Shown here: piece by piece, positions 41,712-49,754 of the stretch
How the letters are laid out: each line of letters starts with the position of its first letter
Numbering within the stretch: position 1 is the first letter of the stretch
Origin: Woeseiaceae bacterium
Lineage (GTDB): Bacteria; Pseudomonadota; Gammaproteobacteria; Steroidobacterales; Woeseiaceae
Assembly: GCA_028279985.1 (NCBI GenBank)
Contig: JANQMR010000024.1
Coordinates: 62,001 to 126,000 of the forward strand
Direction of reading: 5' to 3'
DNA: 64,000 bases
Notes under the pieces: model-generated
What the model saw: only the letters and a program-made list of their open reading frames with translations
Database searches by the model: none
Told to the model about the DNA's origin: nothing
Made by a program: the position numbers and the translations under genes

Positions 41712-44619
41712 CTTCGCTGCGCTCCGTTTTCGCATACCGGGCCGGCGACAGGCTCGCCAGCCGCCGGAAACTCTTTCGTACCCATTCGTCGTAAACGCCG
41801 TCGGGCGCCCGATCGGCGTTCGCCTTGTAAAGCTCGATTGCCTTTTCCTCGAACGGGTAAACCTGTTCCTCGAGCAGCAGCTCGTACTGTTCGAGTGCCG
41901 CCGCATCGAGCTCGCCCGGGCGTTCGGAGTCCATCAGATCGGCGGCGAAAGTCTCGTAGACGTGGCCGAGCCGATAAGTCGCCGCGGTCGTGACTTCGGC
42001 GACGCCATAATCGGCCGCCTTGGTATAGGCCTCGATGGCCGCCTCCATCAGCGCGCGCTTGCGTTTCATGCTCTCGGCCAGCGGCTGGGTCAGCTTGGCG
42101 ACCTCGAATCGACGCAAGGCCGGCTCCGACAAGGCGAGCGAAGCCGTGGCCGCGAGAAAACGCGTACGATCCGAGCGCTCCGCGCCCGCGGTCGCATCGG
42201 CCCGGACCAGTTCCTCGAGCCGCGCGGTGCGGGCCCGGTTGTCGCCGGTAGCCTCGGCGATCTCGAGCAGGCGATGACGTGCCTCGATCGACTCGGCGAC
42301 CGGTTTCGGGTAGCGCCGGACGATCTCCTCCAGTACCGCCTGCTCGCGGGCGAGGCTGCCGCCGGACTCATCGCCGAACCCATCGCTGAACCCATCGCCG
42401 AACCCGTCGCTGAACCCGTCGCTGAACCCGTCGCTGAACCCGTTGGCCGAATCAGCGGACTCATAGAGCTCCGCGGCCTTCCACAAGGCCTCGCGTTTCA
42501 CCGCGTCCGGGCTGCCGGCCGCGTTTGCAATCCGTTCGAACTCGGCGGCGGCGTCGATGCCGCGCCCGGCGCCCATGTAGGTCACGGCGAGCTTCTGTGT
42601 GACGTCGTCTGTGAACTCGCTGTCGGGATAGTCGCGCCGGTACTGTTCCAGGACGCCCGCAGCGCGGTCCCAGGCCTGCATCGTAATCAGGGCCGCCGCC
42701 GCGTCGTACTCGGCGGTTTCGCGTACCTCCGAATCCGGTACGGCCTCGCCCAGGCGCATGAAATGCGTGACCGCGGTTTCGAGATCCCCCGCATCGCGTG
42801 CCTGCTCGCCCTGTTTGTAGATCGACGAGGCGATACGCCGCTCGATTTCCCCGCCGGCCGCCAGGTCGTCCGCGGGCGTGTAGCCCTGGAGCTCGTAATA
42901 GGAGCGCTCGGCTTGCTCGAACAATCCCGTGTCGAATTGGGAATGCGCAATGACCGTCCATGCCGTGCGCGCCAGCGGCGCCTCGACCGGCGGCTGCCAG
43001 CCGACGACGGTCTGACCGACGGCCATGGCCAGGTCGAACTGCTCTTGCGCAAACAGGTCTTCGGCGACCGTGGTCAGCACCGCGGCCGACTCGGGGTGTT
43101 CCGGATAGGTATCGGCGAAACGCAGACCGCTGTCGAGAGACTTCCGGTGCCATGCCGCCCGCGCCGCGGCGTCATCGACGAGCGACTTCTCGTGTTCCCG
43201 GTACGCGAGCAATGCCGCATAGCCGGCTTCCGCAGATTTGTCGTTCAGCGGATAAGCGTAAGCCGTGCGCTCGTATTCGATCGTCGCCGCTTCGTAGTCT
43301 TCGCTCTCGAACAGGATTTCGGCCAGCAGGAAATTGGTATTGGCGCTGTCCGTCTCGCCCGGGAAGTAGGCCAGGTGCTTGCGGTACCATCGCGCCGCCG
43401 CCTGGTAGTCGCTTATCCTGCCGTCTTTCTGGGCCTCTGCGTGGAAGTACTGCGCGAGATCGGTCAGATTCGCCTTCAGGTGATTCGCAACCGCAAGGTT
43501 CTCCTCGCGCGCATTACGTACCCAGAACGCACCGTCCATGCCGTAACGTTCGACGAAACCCTTCTTGCCTTCGAGCACTAGACTGGGAAACCCTCCCCGC
43601 TTGTAGGCCTCGATGGCCTCGACCTTCAGCAAGGGCGCTTTCGGGTGGTACGGATCGCGACGGACGAAGGCTTCGTAGGCCCCGGCCGCGTCCACGTAAC
43701 GTTCCTTGTCGAGATACAGGTCGCCGAGATTTCTGTAGATGACGTGGCCGTAAGCCGGCGGCTCACGCGACGCGAAGTAGGCATCGATGCTGTCGGGGCC
43801 TTCGAGGTAGGAGAAGCTCAGACTCAGGACGCGAAACGTATCTTCGATGAGCTCCCGCTCGGCACGGCTCAGCGCCGCCAGGGGTTCGTCGCCGTCCTCG
43901 ATTTCGAGGCCGCCGATCTTGCGGTCCAGCAGCTCGAAAAACGGCCCCAGGCTGTCTTCGTGCCAGGCGAGCTTGAACTGCGACCAGCCGAGCTTGTAGA
44001 GCGATTGCTCGTAGAATCGGGATGCCTCGCCGAAATCGGTAACGGCATCGTAGGCGATTTCCGCAAGCCCGTAGTTCTTGCGCAAAAACAGCATCTCACC
44101 GCGCCGAAACTGGACCTCGTCGATCAACGGTGTCTCCGGGTAACGCTGGACGAGCTCGTCGAGCGCGGCCAGCGCTTCGTCGGTGCGACCGCCGGTCTCG
44201 TAGGCCCGGGCAAGCTGGTACAACACCGTGTCGTTGCGCCGGTAGTCCGGATAGGCTTCCAGTAGCTGCCGGTAGAGACCGACCGCGTTGTCGAATCCCT
44301 CGTCGAATCCCTCACGCCCCAGTGCATCGACGTTCTGCACCAGTTGGTCCGCTTCGCCGGCTTCGAGCTCCAGATCGCCGAGCCTGCGCATTGCCTCCGC
44401 GCGCAGCAGCGGGTCGTCGGAGACGAGATCCAAAAAAGCACGATAACTGTCGCGCGCGAGGTCCGAGCTTCGGACGATGACTTTGCCGGGACGGACCTCG
44501 ACCTCCTTGTTCTCGAGGCTTTTTATCGTGTCGCGCCGTTTGACGCCGGCAGACGCATCGAAGCACGGCGACAACAGCGCAATCGAGATCAGCGCGACTG
44601 TCGTTGCCCGCAGTTTCAT
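41689..44619 (-). CDS. Large periplasmic TPR protein of the ExbBD operon
   Basis: 976 residues with a signal peptide (MKLRATTVALISIALLSPCF up to DASA). Many TPR-like helix pairs are visible, for example VLYQLARAYETGGRTDEALA, FRRGEMLFLRKNYGLAEIAY, NFLLAEILFESEDYEAATIE and KLAVTYMGAGRGIDAAAEFE. This architecture recalls large TPR proteins of myxobacterial gliding operons. Residues about 726-750 contain a Gly-Phe-Ser-Asp repeat from a 12-bp array. The ATG overlaps the stop of the preceding gene (ATGA). It probably works as a periplasmic scaffold between the TonB-like protein and the outer membrane. Confidence 0.87.
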   Translation of the reverse strand: MKLRATTVALISIALLSPCFDASAGVKRRDTIKSLENKEVEVRPGKVIVRSSDLARDSYRAFLDLVSDDPLLRAEAMRRLGDLELEAGEADQLVQNVDALGREGFDEGFDNAVGLYRQLLEAYPDYRRNDTVLYQLARAYETGGRTDEALAALDELVQRYPETPLIDEVQFRRGEMLFLRKNYGLAEIAYDAVTDFGEASRFYEQSLYKLGWSQFKLAWHEDSLGPFFELLDRKIGGLEIEDGDEPLAALSRAERELIEDTFRVLSLSFSYLEGPDSIDAYFASREPPAYGHVIYRNLGDLYLDKERYVDAAGAYEAFVRRDPYHPKAPLLKVEAIEAYKRGGFPSLVLEGKKGFVERYGMDGAFWVRNAREENLAVANHLKANLTDLAQYFHAEAQKDGRISDYQAAARWYRKHLAYFPGETDSANTNFLLAEILFESEDYEAATIEYERTAYAYPLNDKSAEAGYAALLAYREHEKSLVDDAAARAAWHRKSLDSGLRFADTYPEHPESAAVLTTVAEDLFAQEQFDLAMAVGQTVVGWQPPVEAPLARTAWTVIAHSQFDTGLFEQAERSYYELQGYTPADDLAAGGEIERRIASSIYKQGEQARDAGDLETAVTHFMRLGEAVPDSEVRETAEYDAAAALITMQAWDRAAGVLEQYRRDYPDSEFTDDVTQKLAVTYMGAGRGIDAAAEFERIANAAGSPDAVKREALWKAAELYESADSANGFSDGFSDGFSDGFGDGFSDGFGDESGGSLAREQAVLEEIVRRYPKPVAESIEARHRLLEIAEATGDNRARTARLEELVRADATAGAERSDRTRFLAATASLALSEPALRRFEVAKLTQPLAESMKRKRALMEAAIEAYTKAADYGVAEVTTAATYRLGHVYETFAADLMDSERPGELDAAALEQYELLLEEQVYPFEEKAIELYKANADRAPDGVYDEWVRKSFRRLASLSPARYAKTERSEDVFTTLY
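42370..42441 (-). repeat. 12-bp tandem array (six units) in the large TPR gene
   Basis: Six units of ATCGCTGAACCC / GTCGCTGAACCC run from 42370 to 42441 and encode G-F-S/G-D repeats. All keep the frame, and the array lies between TPR units. Copy number may vary between strains. Confidence 0.92.
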
Positions 44620-46490
44620 TCGGACACCTCGCCGACCGCCGCCGCCATGTCGTAGATCGCCGCCAGGGCAAAACGCGCTTGCACGGTATAGACGTCGAGT
44701 CGTTGTTTCTGCGCGCTGAGCTCGCCCACCGCGATGGACTGCAGGAAAGCACGCTGCTCGGCCATCGTCCCCTCGACGCGCAGGCGCAGGTCGTCGATGC
44801 GCGGCGCGAGCCCGCCGACCCGCGTGCCGAACGCGTCGAATTCCAGCGGCTGTCCGGCGATCGACCCGTCGACCTGGCGGCGCGAGCGCTGGGTTTCGAC
44901 CAGCGCCTCACCCGTCTCCCTGAGATCGCGCCGGATGCGCCAGAGCCGGTGCTTGAATTCACGTTCGAGCTGCCACTGCAGGACGCCTTTCAGGAGCCGG
45001 ATCTTGTCGCGAACTTCCTCGGCTTCCGGAATGTCCGCCGCGAGCGCGAGCGTCTGTTCGAGGCCGCTGATCTCTCCCCAGAGCTCGAACTCCCGTTCGT
45101 CGGCCAGGGCAAGCCAGTCCCGGCTGCTTTCGATGTGGTTCAGCAGGGCGTCGAATTCGAGCTTGCGGTCGATCATTCCTTCGAGATCGGCGCGTTCCAG
45201 CGCCGCTTGCGCCCGGGGCAGGCGTTCCCGATAGGCAAGCCGCCGCGTTTCGAGCATGTCGGCGTAGACGCCGATGTTCCGCCGCCATTCGTCGAGGTTG
45301 TTCCTGAGATAAGCCAGATCGCGGTAGTTCTTGAGCCCCTCCTGGAACGCGTGGGTGGACAGCAGGTGAAACAGGTATCTCGCCTCGGGGCCTTCGGGCA
45401 GCGCTTCGAGGCGCCAGTACCAGCCGGTGCTGTCCAATGGATCGTCGGCCAGGAAATCGTCGAAGAACCGCCCCGACTCGATGCGCCCTATCGTTCGATC
45501 GATACGGCCGGCTTCTTCGTAGAAGGCCTCGACGGCATTCAGGTAGTGATCCGCGGCCTGGCTGATCGAATCGAGCTTCGCCAGGGCGTACGGAATCGCC
45601 AGCATCGATTCCTGCACGGCCGGATCCAGGAGATCGCGGCTTCTTAGCTCCATCCAGGGCACCAGCGCCCGCCGGTAACTGTGTATTTCGGCGTCGGCCC
45701 AGCCGACCCCCAGGAGCGCCTTGTTCGAGAACGGGCCCTCGAGGCGTACCCGTTGCAGCGGCGCTTTGGCGGCTCGATGTCGTCCGTCCTGCAGCAGGGC
45801 GTAGCCCAGCGCGAGGTTGGCTTTGTCACGCAGCGCGGTCAGCTCTTCGTTGAAAGGGTTCATGTCACCCAGGTCGTCGAGGATTTTTTGCGCCGCTTCG
45901 ATACGGCCGCTTCTGACCAGCGCGACACCGAGATTGAATCTGGCGTAACTCGCCCATTCGCTGCGCCCTTTCCAGTTCTCGAGCAAGCCAATGGCGCGAT
46001 CGTACTCGCCGCCGTCGATCATAAGTTGCGCGCGCAACATCGAAGCCTCGCGCCGCAGCTCGTCCGGCAGCTCGCCCTCGATGTTGGCCAACGCTTGTCG
46101 GGACTTGTCCAGATAGCCGCGGTGACGCCAGATCTTGGCGAGAAAAAACCAGGTCCGGTCGCGAATCCCGCTACCGACGTTGTCGGCGAGCAGACGCTCG
46201 AAAATCCCGGCCGCCTCGAGATGATTGCCGTAGGAGAGATACAGACCGCCTTTCAGGAGCTCCGCCTGATCGGCGTGTGCATCGAGCTGCGACTGCCGTT
46301 GTGCTGCGAGCAGCCGGACGATGGCGGGGAAATAGTCTTCCTGATAGAAGTAATACAGAACCTCGCCGTAGTGCGGGTCCTCGACCGTGATCGGTTCCGG
46401 ATCGTTCCCGCCGGCGTGCACGAGCGACGGCGGGACCGCGCACATCAGCGCGACGCACAGGCTCAAGCGGCTGGAACGGCGGGCGGGCAA
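44616..46490 (-). CDS. Periplasmic TPR-like protein of the ExbBD operon
   Basis: 624 residues from a TTG that follows GGGAG, with a signal peptide (LSLCVALMCAVPPSLVHAGG). The first 230 residues contain TPR-like helices (HYGEVLYYFYQEDYFPAIVR, GGLYLSYGNHLEAAGIFERL, FNLGVALVRSGRIEAAQKIL). The C-terminal 250 are long and charged (RLAYRERLPRAQAALERADL, LKGVLQWQLEREFKHRLWR) and are probably coiled coil. It sits between two other envelope genes with near-zero gaps, so a shared complex is likely. Confidence 0.83.
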   Translation of the reverse strand: MPARRSSRLSLCVALMCAVPPSLVHAGGNDPEPITVEDPHYGEVLYYFYQEDYFPAIVRLLAAQRQSQLDAHADQAELLKGGLYLSYGNHLEAAGIFERLLADNVGSGIRDRTWFFLAKIWRHRGYLDKSRQALANIEGELPDELRREASMLRAQLMIDGGEYDRAIGLLENWKGRSEWASYARFNLGVALVRSGRIEAAQKILDDLGDMNPFNEELTALRDKANLALGYALLQDGRHRAAKAPLQRVRLEGPFSNKALLGVGWADAEIHSYRRALVPWMELRSRDLLDPAVQESMLAIPYALAKLDSISQAADHYLNAVEAFYEEAGRIDRTIGRIESGRFFDDFLADDPLDSTGWYWRLEALPEGPEARYLFHLLSTHAFQEGLKNYRDLAYLRNNLDEWRRNIGVYADMLETRRLAYRERLPRAQAALERADLEGMIDRKLEFDALLNHIESSRDWLALADEREFELWGEISGLEQTLALAADIPEAEEVRDKIRLLKGVLQWQLEREFKHRLWRIRRDLRETGEALVETQRSRRQVDGSIAGQPLEFDAFGTRVGGLAPRIDDLRLRVEGTMAEQRAFLQSIAVGELSAQKQRLDVYTVQARFALAAIYDMAAAVGEVSE

Positions 46491-46493
46491 GGC

Positions 46494-47192
46494 TTACTCC
46501 CATTCCTTGACGACGAACTCCGGCTGTTGTTTCGGCACCCGGTCGGTGATTTCGAGCTCCACGTACTTGGCGCCTATGCCCTTGTTGAAGTTCAGGGTCG
46601 CACCGCGTCTGTAGTCGCGATTGTGCGGCCCCTTGCCCGTGAACACGGCGACCAGCTCGTGATCGCCCGTTTTGAGATTCGCCATGTGCACGCGATGCAC
46701 GCCACCGCGCATCAGCGCTCCGACCTCGCGCCGGGTATAGAGGTAATTGCTCACCTCCTTGCCGTTGATTTTCAGATTGATCGAATCGAGCTCGAAATAC
46801 TCACCGACGTCCATCGAGACGAAAAACGCAACCTGGGAGTTCGCGGGGAACAGGAGCTCTTCCTCGAGCAGGAACAGATCGCGATTCAGGTCCAGCACTT
46901 CCTTCTTAAGGGACTGCACGTCCTCGTCTAGCGCCCGGAAACGATCGCGGGAACCCGCTTCGGCGGCCTCCAGCGCGGCCGCATCGGCCATGGCGGCCTC
47001 CGCGTCGATTATCGACATCTCCTGGGCCGACATCTCCTGGGCCGATATCTCCTCGGCCACCATCTCCGCCGCCATCTCTTCAGCCGCGATTGGCGCAACG
47101 AGACCGGTCGCGCAAACCGCCACGAACGCGAGGAATGCGGTTTCGACCCTGGCGGGTTTCGCCCCGCTTGTTTTCACGCTGTTCGATTTCAA
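46494..47192 (-). CDS. Exported protein with coiled coil, first gene of the ExbBD/TPR operon
   Basis: 232 residues from a TTG preceded by GGGAG; a GTG at 47177 is an alternative. A signal-like stretch (FLAFVAVCATGLVAPIAA) is followed by Glu/Ala/Met-rich repeats from a 15-bp array, then a heptad-like helix (FRALDEDVQSLKKEVLDLNR). The C-terminal domain (VAFFVSMDVGEYFELDSINL, VHRVHMANLKTGDHELVAVF, KYVELEITDRVPK) looks like a beta-sandwich. It may contact the TPR proteins. I know no named family for it. Confidence 0.7.
   Translation of the reverse strand: MKSNSVKTSGAKPARVETAFLAFVAVCATGLVAPIAAEEMAAEMVAEEISAQEMSAQEMSIIDAEAAMADAAALEAAEAGSRDRFRALDEDVQSLKKEVLDLNRDLFLLEEELLFPANSQVAFFVSMDVGEYFELDSINLKINGKEVSNYLYTRREVGALMRGGVHRVHMANLKTGDHELVAVFTGKGPHNRDYRRGATLNFNKGIGAKYVELEITDRVPKQQPEFVVKEWE
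47014..47073 (-). repeat. 15-bp tandem array in the first gene of the ExbBD/TPR operon
   Basis: Units at 47014-47028, 47029-47043, 47044-47058 and 47059-47073 follow GACATCTCCTGGGCC; the first two are identical and later ones decay. They encode repeated A-Q-E-M-S / A-E-E-I-S pentapeptides just after the predicted signal peptide. Confidence 0.9.
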
Positions 47193-47301
47193 GTGGCTAT
47201 CTCCCGCGAATCACATTGCCAGGGGCCGCGCCGCTCGGATCGGCCGGTGTCGAATCGACCGTGCGGATCGACCGCTCGGATAGACGATCGAGCCGCAGCC
47301 G

Positions 47302-47811
47302 CTACTCCCGGAGCAGCGAGCGTACCTGGTCGAGATACTTCAGCTCGTAACCCGGCTTGTAACCGTAATGTACGTAACGGACGCTGCCCTCCCGGTCGAT
47401 GATCACCGTTACCGGCATCGCATTGACCTGGTAGAGCTTGCTGACCTCCTTGCCGTCGTCGAACAGCACCGGAAAACTCACGCCGAGCTCGCGAATCATG
47501 TCCATCGCCCGGTTCGGATCGTCGTCGATGTTGACGCCCAGCAGGCTGAACCCGACCCGTTGATAACGGGTATACAACTCGTCGAGCAACGGCATCTCCT
47601 GCCGGCAGGGCCCACACCAGGTCGCCCAGAAATTGACCATGACGACGTCGCCGCGAAACTCCGACAGACGCAGGTTCTCACCCGTCGCACTCTTGAGCGC
47701 GAAATCCGGAGCGAGCTGGCCCTTGAGACCGGACGACGGACCGGACGACGCAAGACTCGTCGCGGCAAGAACACTCAAGAACACGCCGAGCGTCAGATAC
47801 CTGATTTTCAT
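47302..47811 (-). CDS. TlpA-like periplasmic thioredoxin
   Basis: 169 residues with a signal peptide (MKIRYLTLGVFLSVLAATSL) and the TlpA/ResA fold: LAPDFALKSATGENLRLSEF, VVMVNFWATWCGPCRQEMP with the WCGPC redox site, and YQVNAMPVTVIIDREGSV with the cis-proline. It reduces disulfides in envelope proteins, classically apocytochromes or CopX-type targets. Its stop is about 110 bases upstream of the ExbBD/TPR operon on the same strand; a functional link is not shown. Confidence 0.93.
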   Translation of the reverse strand: MKIRYLTLGVFLSVLAATSLASSGPSSGLKGQLAPDFALKSATGENLRLSEFRGDVVMVNFWATWCGPCRQEMPLLDELYTRYQRVGFSLLGVNIDDDPNRAMDMIRELGVSFPVLFDDGKEVSKLYQVNAMPVTVIIDREGSVRYVHYGYKPGYELKYLDQVRSLLRE

Positions 47812-47980
47812 GTCCACATCCTGTCGTTGCCAGCCTGTTGCAGTCGCTGTCGGGGCGACTTTGCATGGTGACAGCCGGGGTCGTTTCGAGCCGTGATTAT
47901 CGTCACACAAAGTGCCGCTGCCGGCATGACGGCCGAGCCCTAATGATAGGCGCATGAGGCTGAATTTAAAGCGAAAACTC

Positions 47981-47996
47981 GTCGCCTTTCGGCGAC
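47981..47996 (-). terminator. Possible intrinsic terminator of apbE
   Basis: GTCGCC-TTTC-GGCGAC is a perfect 6-bp hairpin in the 251-base gap between tlpA and apbE. Read leftward it is followed by GAGTTTTCGCTTTAAATTC, a modest U-rich stretch. It lies about 66 bases after the apbE stop. The short stem and imperfect U-tract keep this tentative. Nothing else was recognised in the gap. Confidence 0.4.
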
Positions 47997-48062
47997 AGAT
48001 CGCATGTTTTTTCGCGACAGGGGGGACGGCCGCGAACTATCGGGCCTTACGCGCGGCGCGGC

Positions 48063-49097
48063 TCAACAGGCGTCCGGCACCGGCTCGGTCGCTGGCACGT
48101 CGACGGGCTCGACCTCGGGCCGCTGCAGGCCGTTGGAATAGAACGTCCGGCCGTCGGCGTCGATGACGATACTCTCGTAGTCCGGCAGGCAGGCAATCAG
48201 CTTGAGTCCCTTGTCCACGCCCATCACGAACACCGACGTGGACAAGGCGTCGGTGATCACGGCGTCCGGGCCGAACACGGTTGCGCTTCGCACCCCGCCG
48301 GCGGGGCGGCCCGAACTCGGTTCGATGATGTGATGATAACGGACGCCCTCCTCTTCGAAGTAACGTTCGTAGTCGCCGGAGGTCGAGATGGCCTCGTCCT
48401 CCAAGGGCACGGAAATCGCCACCTGGCCGTCCTCGCGCGGATCGCGGATACCGACTATCCACGGCCGGCCGCGACGATCGCCGAGAAGCCTGGAATCGCC
48501 GCCGGCGGTAACGATGCCGTTTTCGACGCCGCGGCTTTTGAGGATGTCGACGCCGCGTTCGACCACGTATCCCTTGGCGATACCGCCGAGATTGATACGG
48601 ACGCCCGGTTCCAGGAAGCGGACGGTTCCGGTGGCCCGGTCGAGCTCGATCAGCTCGTAGTTGATGTGCTCGACCGCGTCTTGCACGGTCGCCTCGTCGG
48701 GCCGCTTGCGCTCGCGGAAGTCGTAATGCTGGCCGACGCTGTCGTAGGTGATGTCGAAGGCGCCCAGGGTCAGCACCGATATGTCCAGCGAGCGCTCGAT
48801 GATCTCGAACAGTTCCTCGCCGGCGACGACCGGCAGGCTCGCCGCGTCGCGATTGATCTGCGAGATTCCGCTGCCCTCGATGTAGGTGCTCATGAGCTGG
48901 TTGATCCGTTCCGCCTCCTCGAATACCTCCTCGAGTACCCGCTCTCCCTCGACAGGGTCGTCATGCCAGAGGTAGACATTGACCTCCGTCCCCATCATCG
49001 GCCTGGCGTCACCGACCCACTCCGCGCCGGCGTCACCGGCCGCGGCCGCCAGCGCGAGCGCCGCTAGAGTTAGCCCCGCGCGAGGGTTATGCTTCAT
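48063..49097 (-). CDS. apbE: FAD:protein FMN transferase (ApbE family)
   Basis: 344 residues with a signal peptide (MKHNPRAGLTLAALALAAAA). Landmarks: PMMGTEVNVYLWHD, FEEAERINQLMSTYIEGSGI, LGAFDITYDSVGQHYDF, INLGGIAKGYVVERG, TAGGDSRLLGDRRG, and the metal/active-site segment ITDALSTSVFVMG. ApbE proteins transfer FMN from FAD to a Thr on exported proteins, notably Nqr/Rnf subunits; none is encoded here. Divergent from lemA, with start codons 30 bases apart. Confidence 0.93.
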   Translation of the reverse strand: MKHNPRAGLTLAALALAAAAGDAGAEWVGDARPMMGTEVNVYLWHDDPVEGERVLEEVFEEAERINQLMSTYIEGSGISQINRDAASLPVVAGEELFEIIERSLDISVLTLGAFDITYDSVGQHYDFRERKRPDEATVQDAVEHINYELIELDRATGTVRFLEPGVRINLGGIAKGYVVERGVDILKSRGVENGIVTAGGDSRLLGDRRGRPWIVGIRDPREDGQVAISVPLEDEAISTSGDYERYFEEEGVRYHHIIEPSSGRPAGGVRSATVFGPDAVITDALSTSVFVMGVDKGLKLIACLPDYESIVIDADGRTFYSNGLQRPEVEPVDVPATEPVPDAC

Positions 49098-49126
49098 TCC
49101 CGTGTTTGTCCTCAAGGAGCGGGAAG

Positions 49127-49717
49127 GTGACCACATTTCTGGTATTCCTCGCGATCATTGTCGCCATGGTGTTCTGGGCAATCGGTATTTACAACCGATT
49201 GGTCAACGAGCGCAACCGCGTCAGGAACGGTTTCGCCCAGATCGACGTTCAACTGACCCGCCGCTACGACCTGATTCCGAATCTCGTCGAAGCCGTGAAA
49301 GGCTACATGAAACACGAACGCGAGACGCTCGAGGCCGTCATCAATGCGCGCAATACGGCGGTCGCAAGTCTCGAAGCCGCCAGCGCCGACCCGGCGAATG
49401 CCGAGGCCATCCGCCGGCTCGGCGAGTCCGAGGGCGCGCTCGGCAGCGTTCTCGGACGCCTGTTCGCCCTGTCGGAAGCTTATCCCGACCTCAAGGCGAA
49501 TCAAAACATGATGCAGTTCCAGGAGGAGCTCGCCAGCACCGAGAACAAAGTGGCTTTCTCGCGGCAGGCCTTCAACGACTCGGTGATGAGCTACAACAAT
49601 ACCGCCGAGAACTTCCCGAACAACATCATCGCCGGCATGTTCAACTTCAAGCTGGCAAGCTTCCTCGAGATCGAATCCGAGGAAAAACGGGCCGTTCCCG
49701 AGGTGTCGTTCGGCTGA
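49127..49717 (+). CDS. LemA family protein
   Basis: 196 residues from a GTG with AAGGAG seven bases upstream. One N-terminal membrane helix (TFLVFLAIIVAMVFWAIGIY) precedes NRLVNERNRVRNGFAQIDVQ, RRYDLIPNLVEAVKGYMKHE and FNDSVMSYNNTAENFP, the LemA signature. The family forms helical bundles on the membrane and commonly pairs with M48 proteases, as with the next gene. The exact role is unknown. Confidence 0.93.
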   Translation: MTTFLVFLAIIVAMVFWAIGIYNRLVNERNRVRNGFAQIDVQLTRRYDLIPNLVEAVKGYMKHERETLEAVINARNTAVASLEAASADPANAEAIRRLGESEGALGSVLGRLFALSEAYPDLKANQNMMQFQEELASTENKVAFSRQAFNDSVMSYNNTAENFPNNIIAGMFNFKLASFLEIESEEKRAVPEVSFG

Positions 49718-49754
49718 AGCCCGGCGGCACACGCTGAGCTACGCCGGAGGCCCG

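Noticed and set aside
47812-48062. Possible small gene between tlpA and apbE
   Set aside because: The only frames are short, lack a ribosome-binding site and have shadow-like composition.
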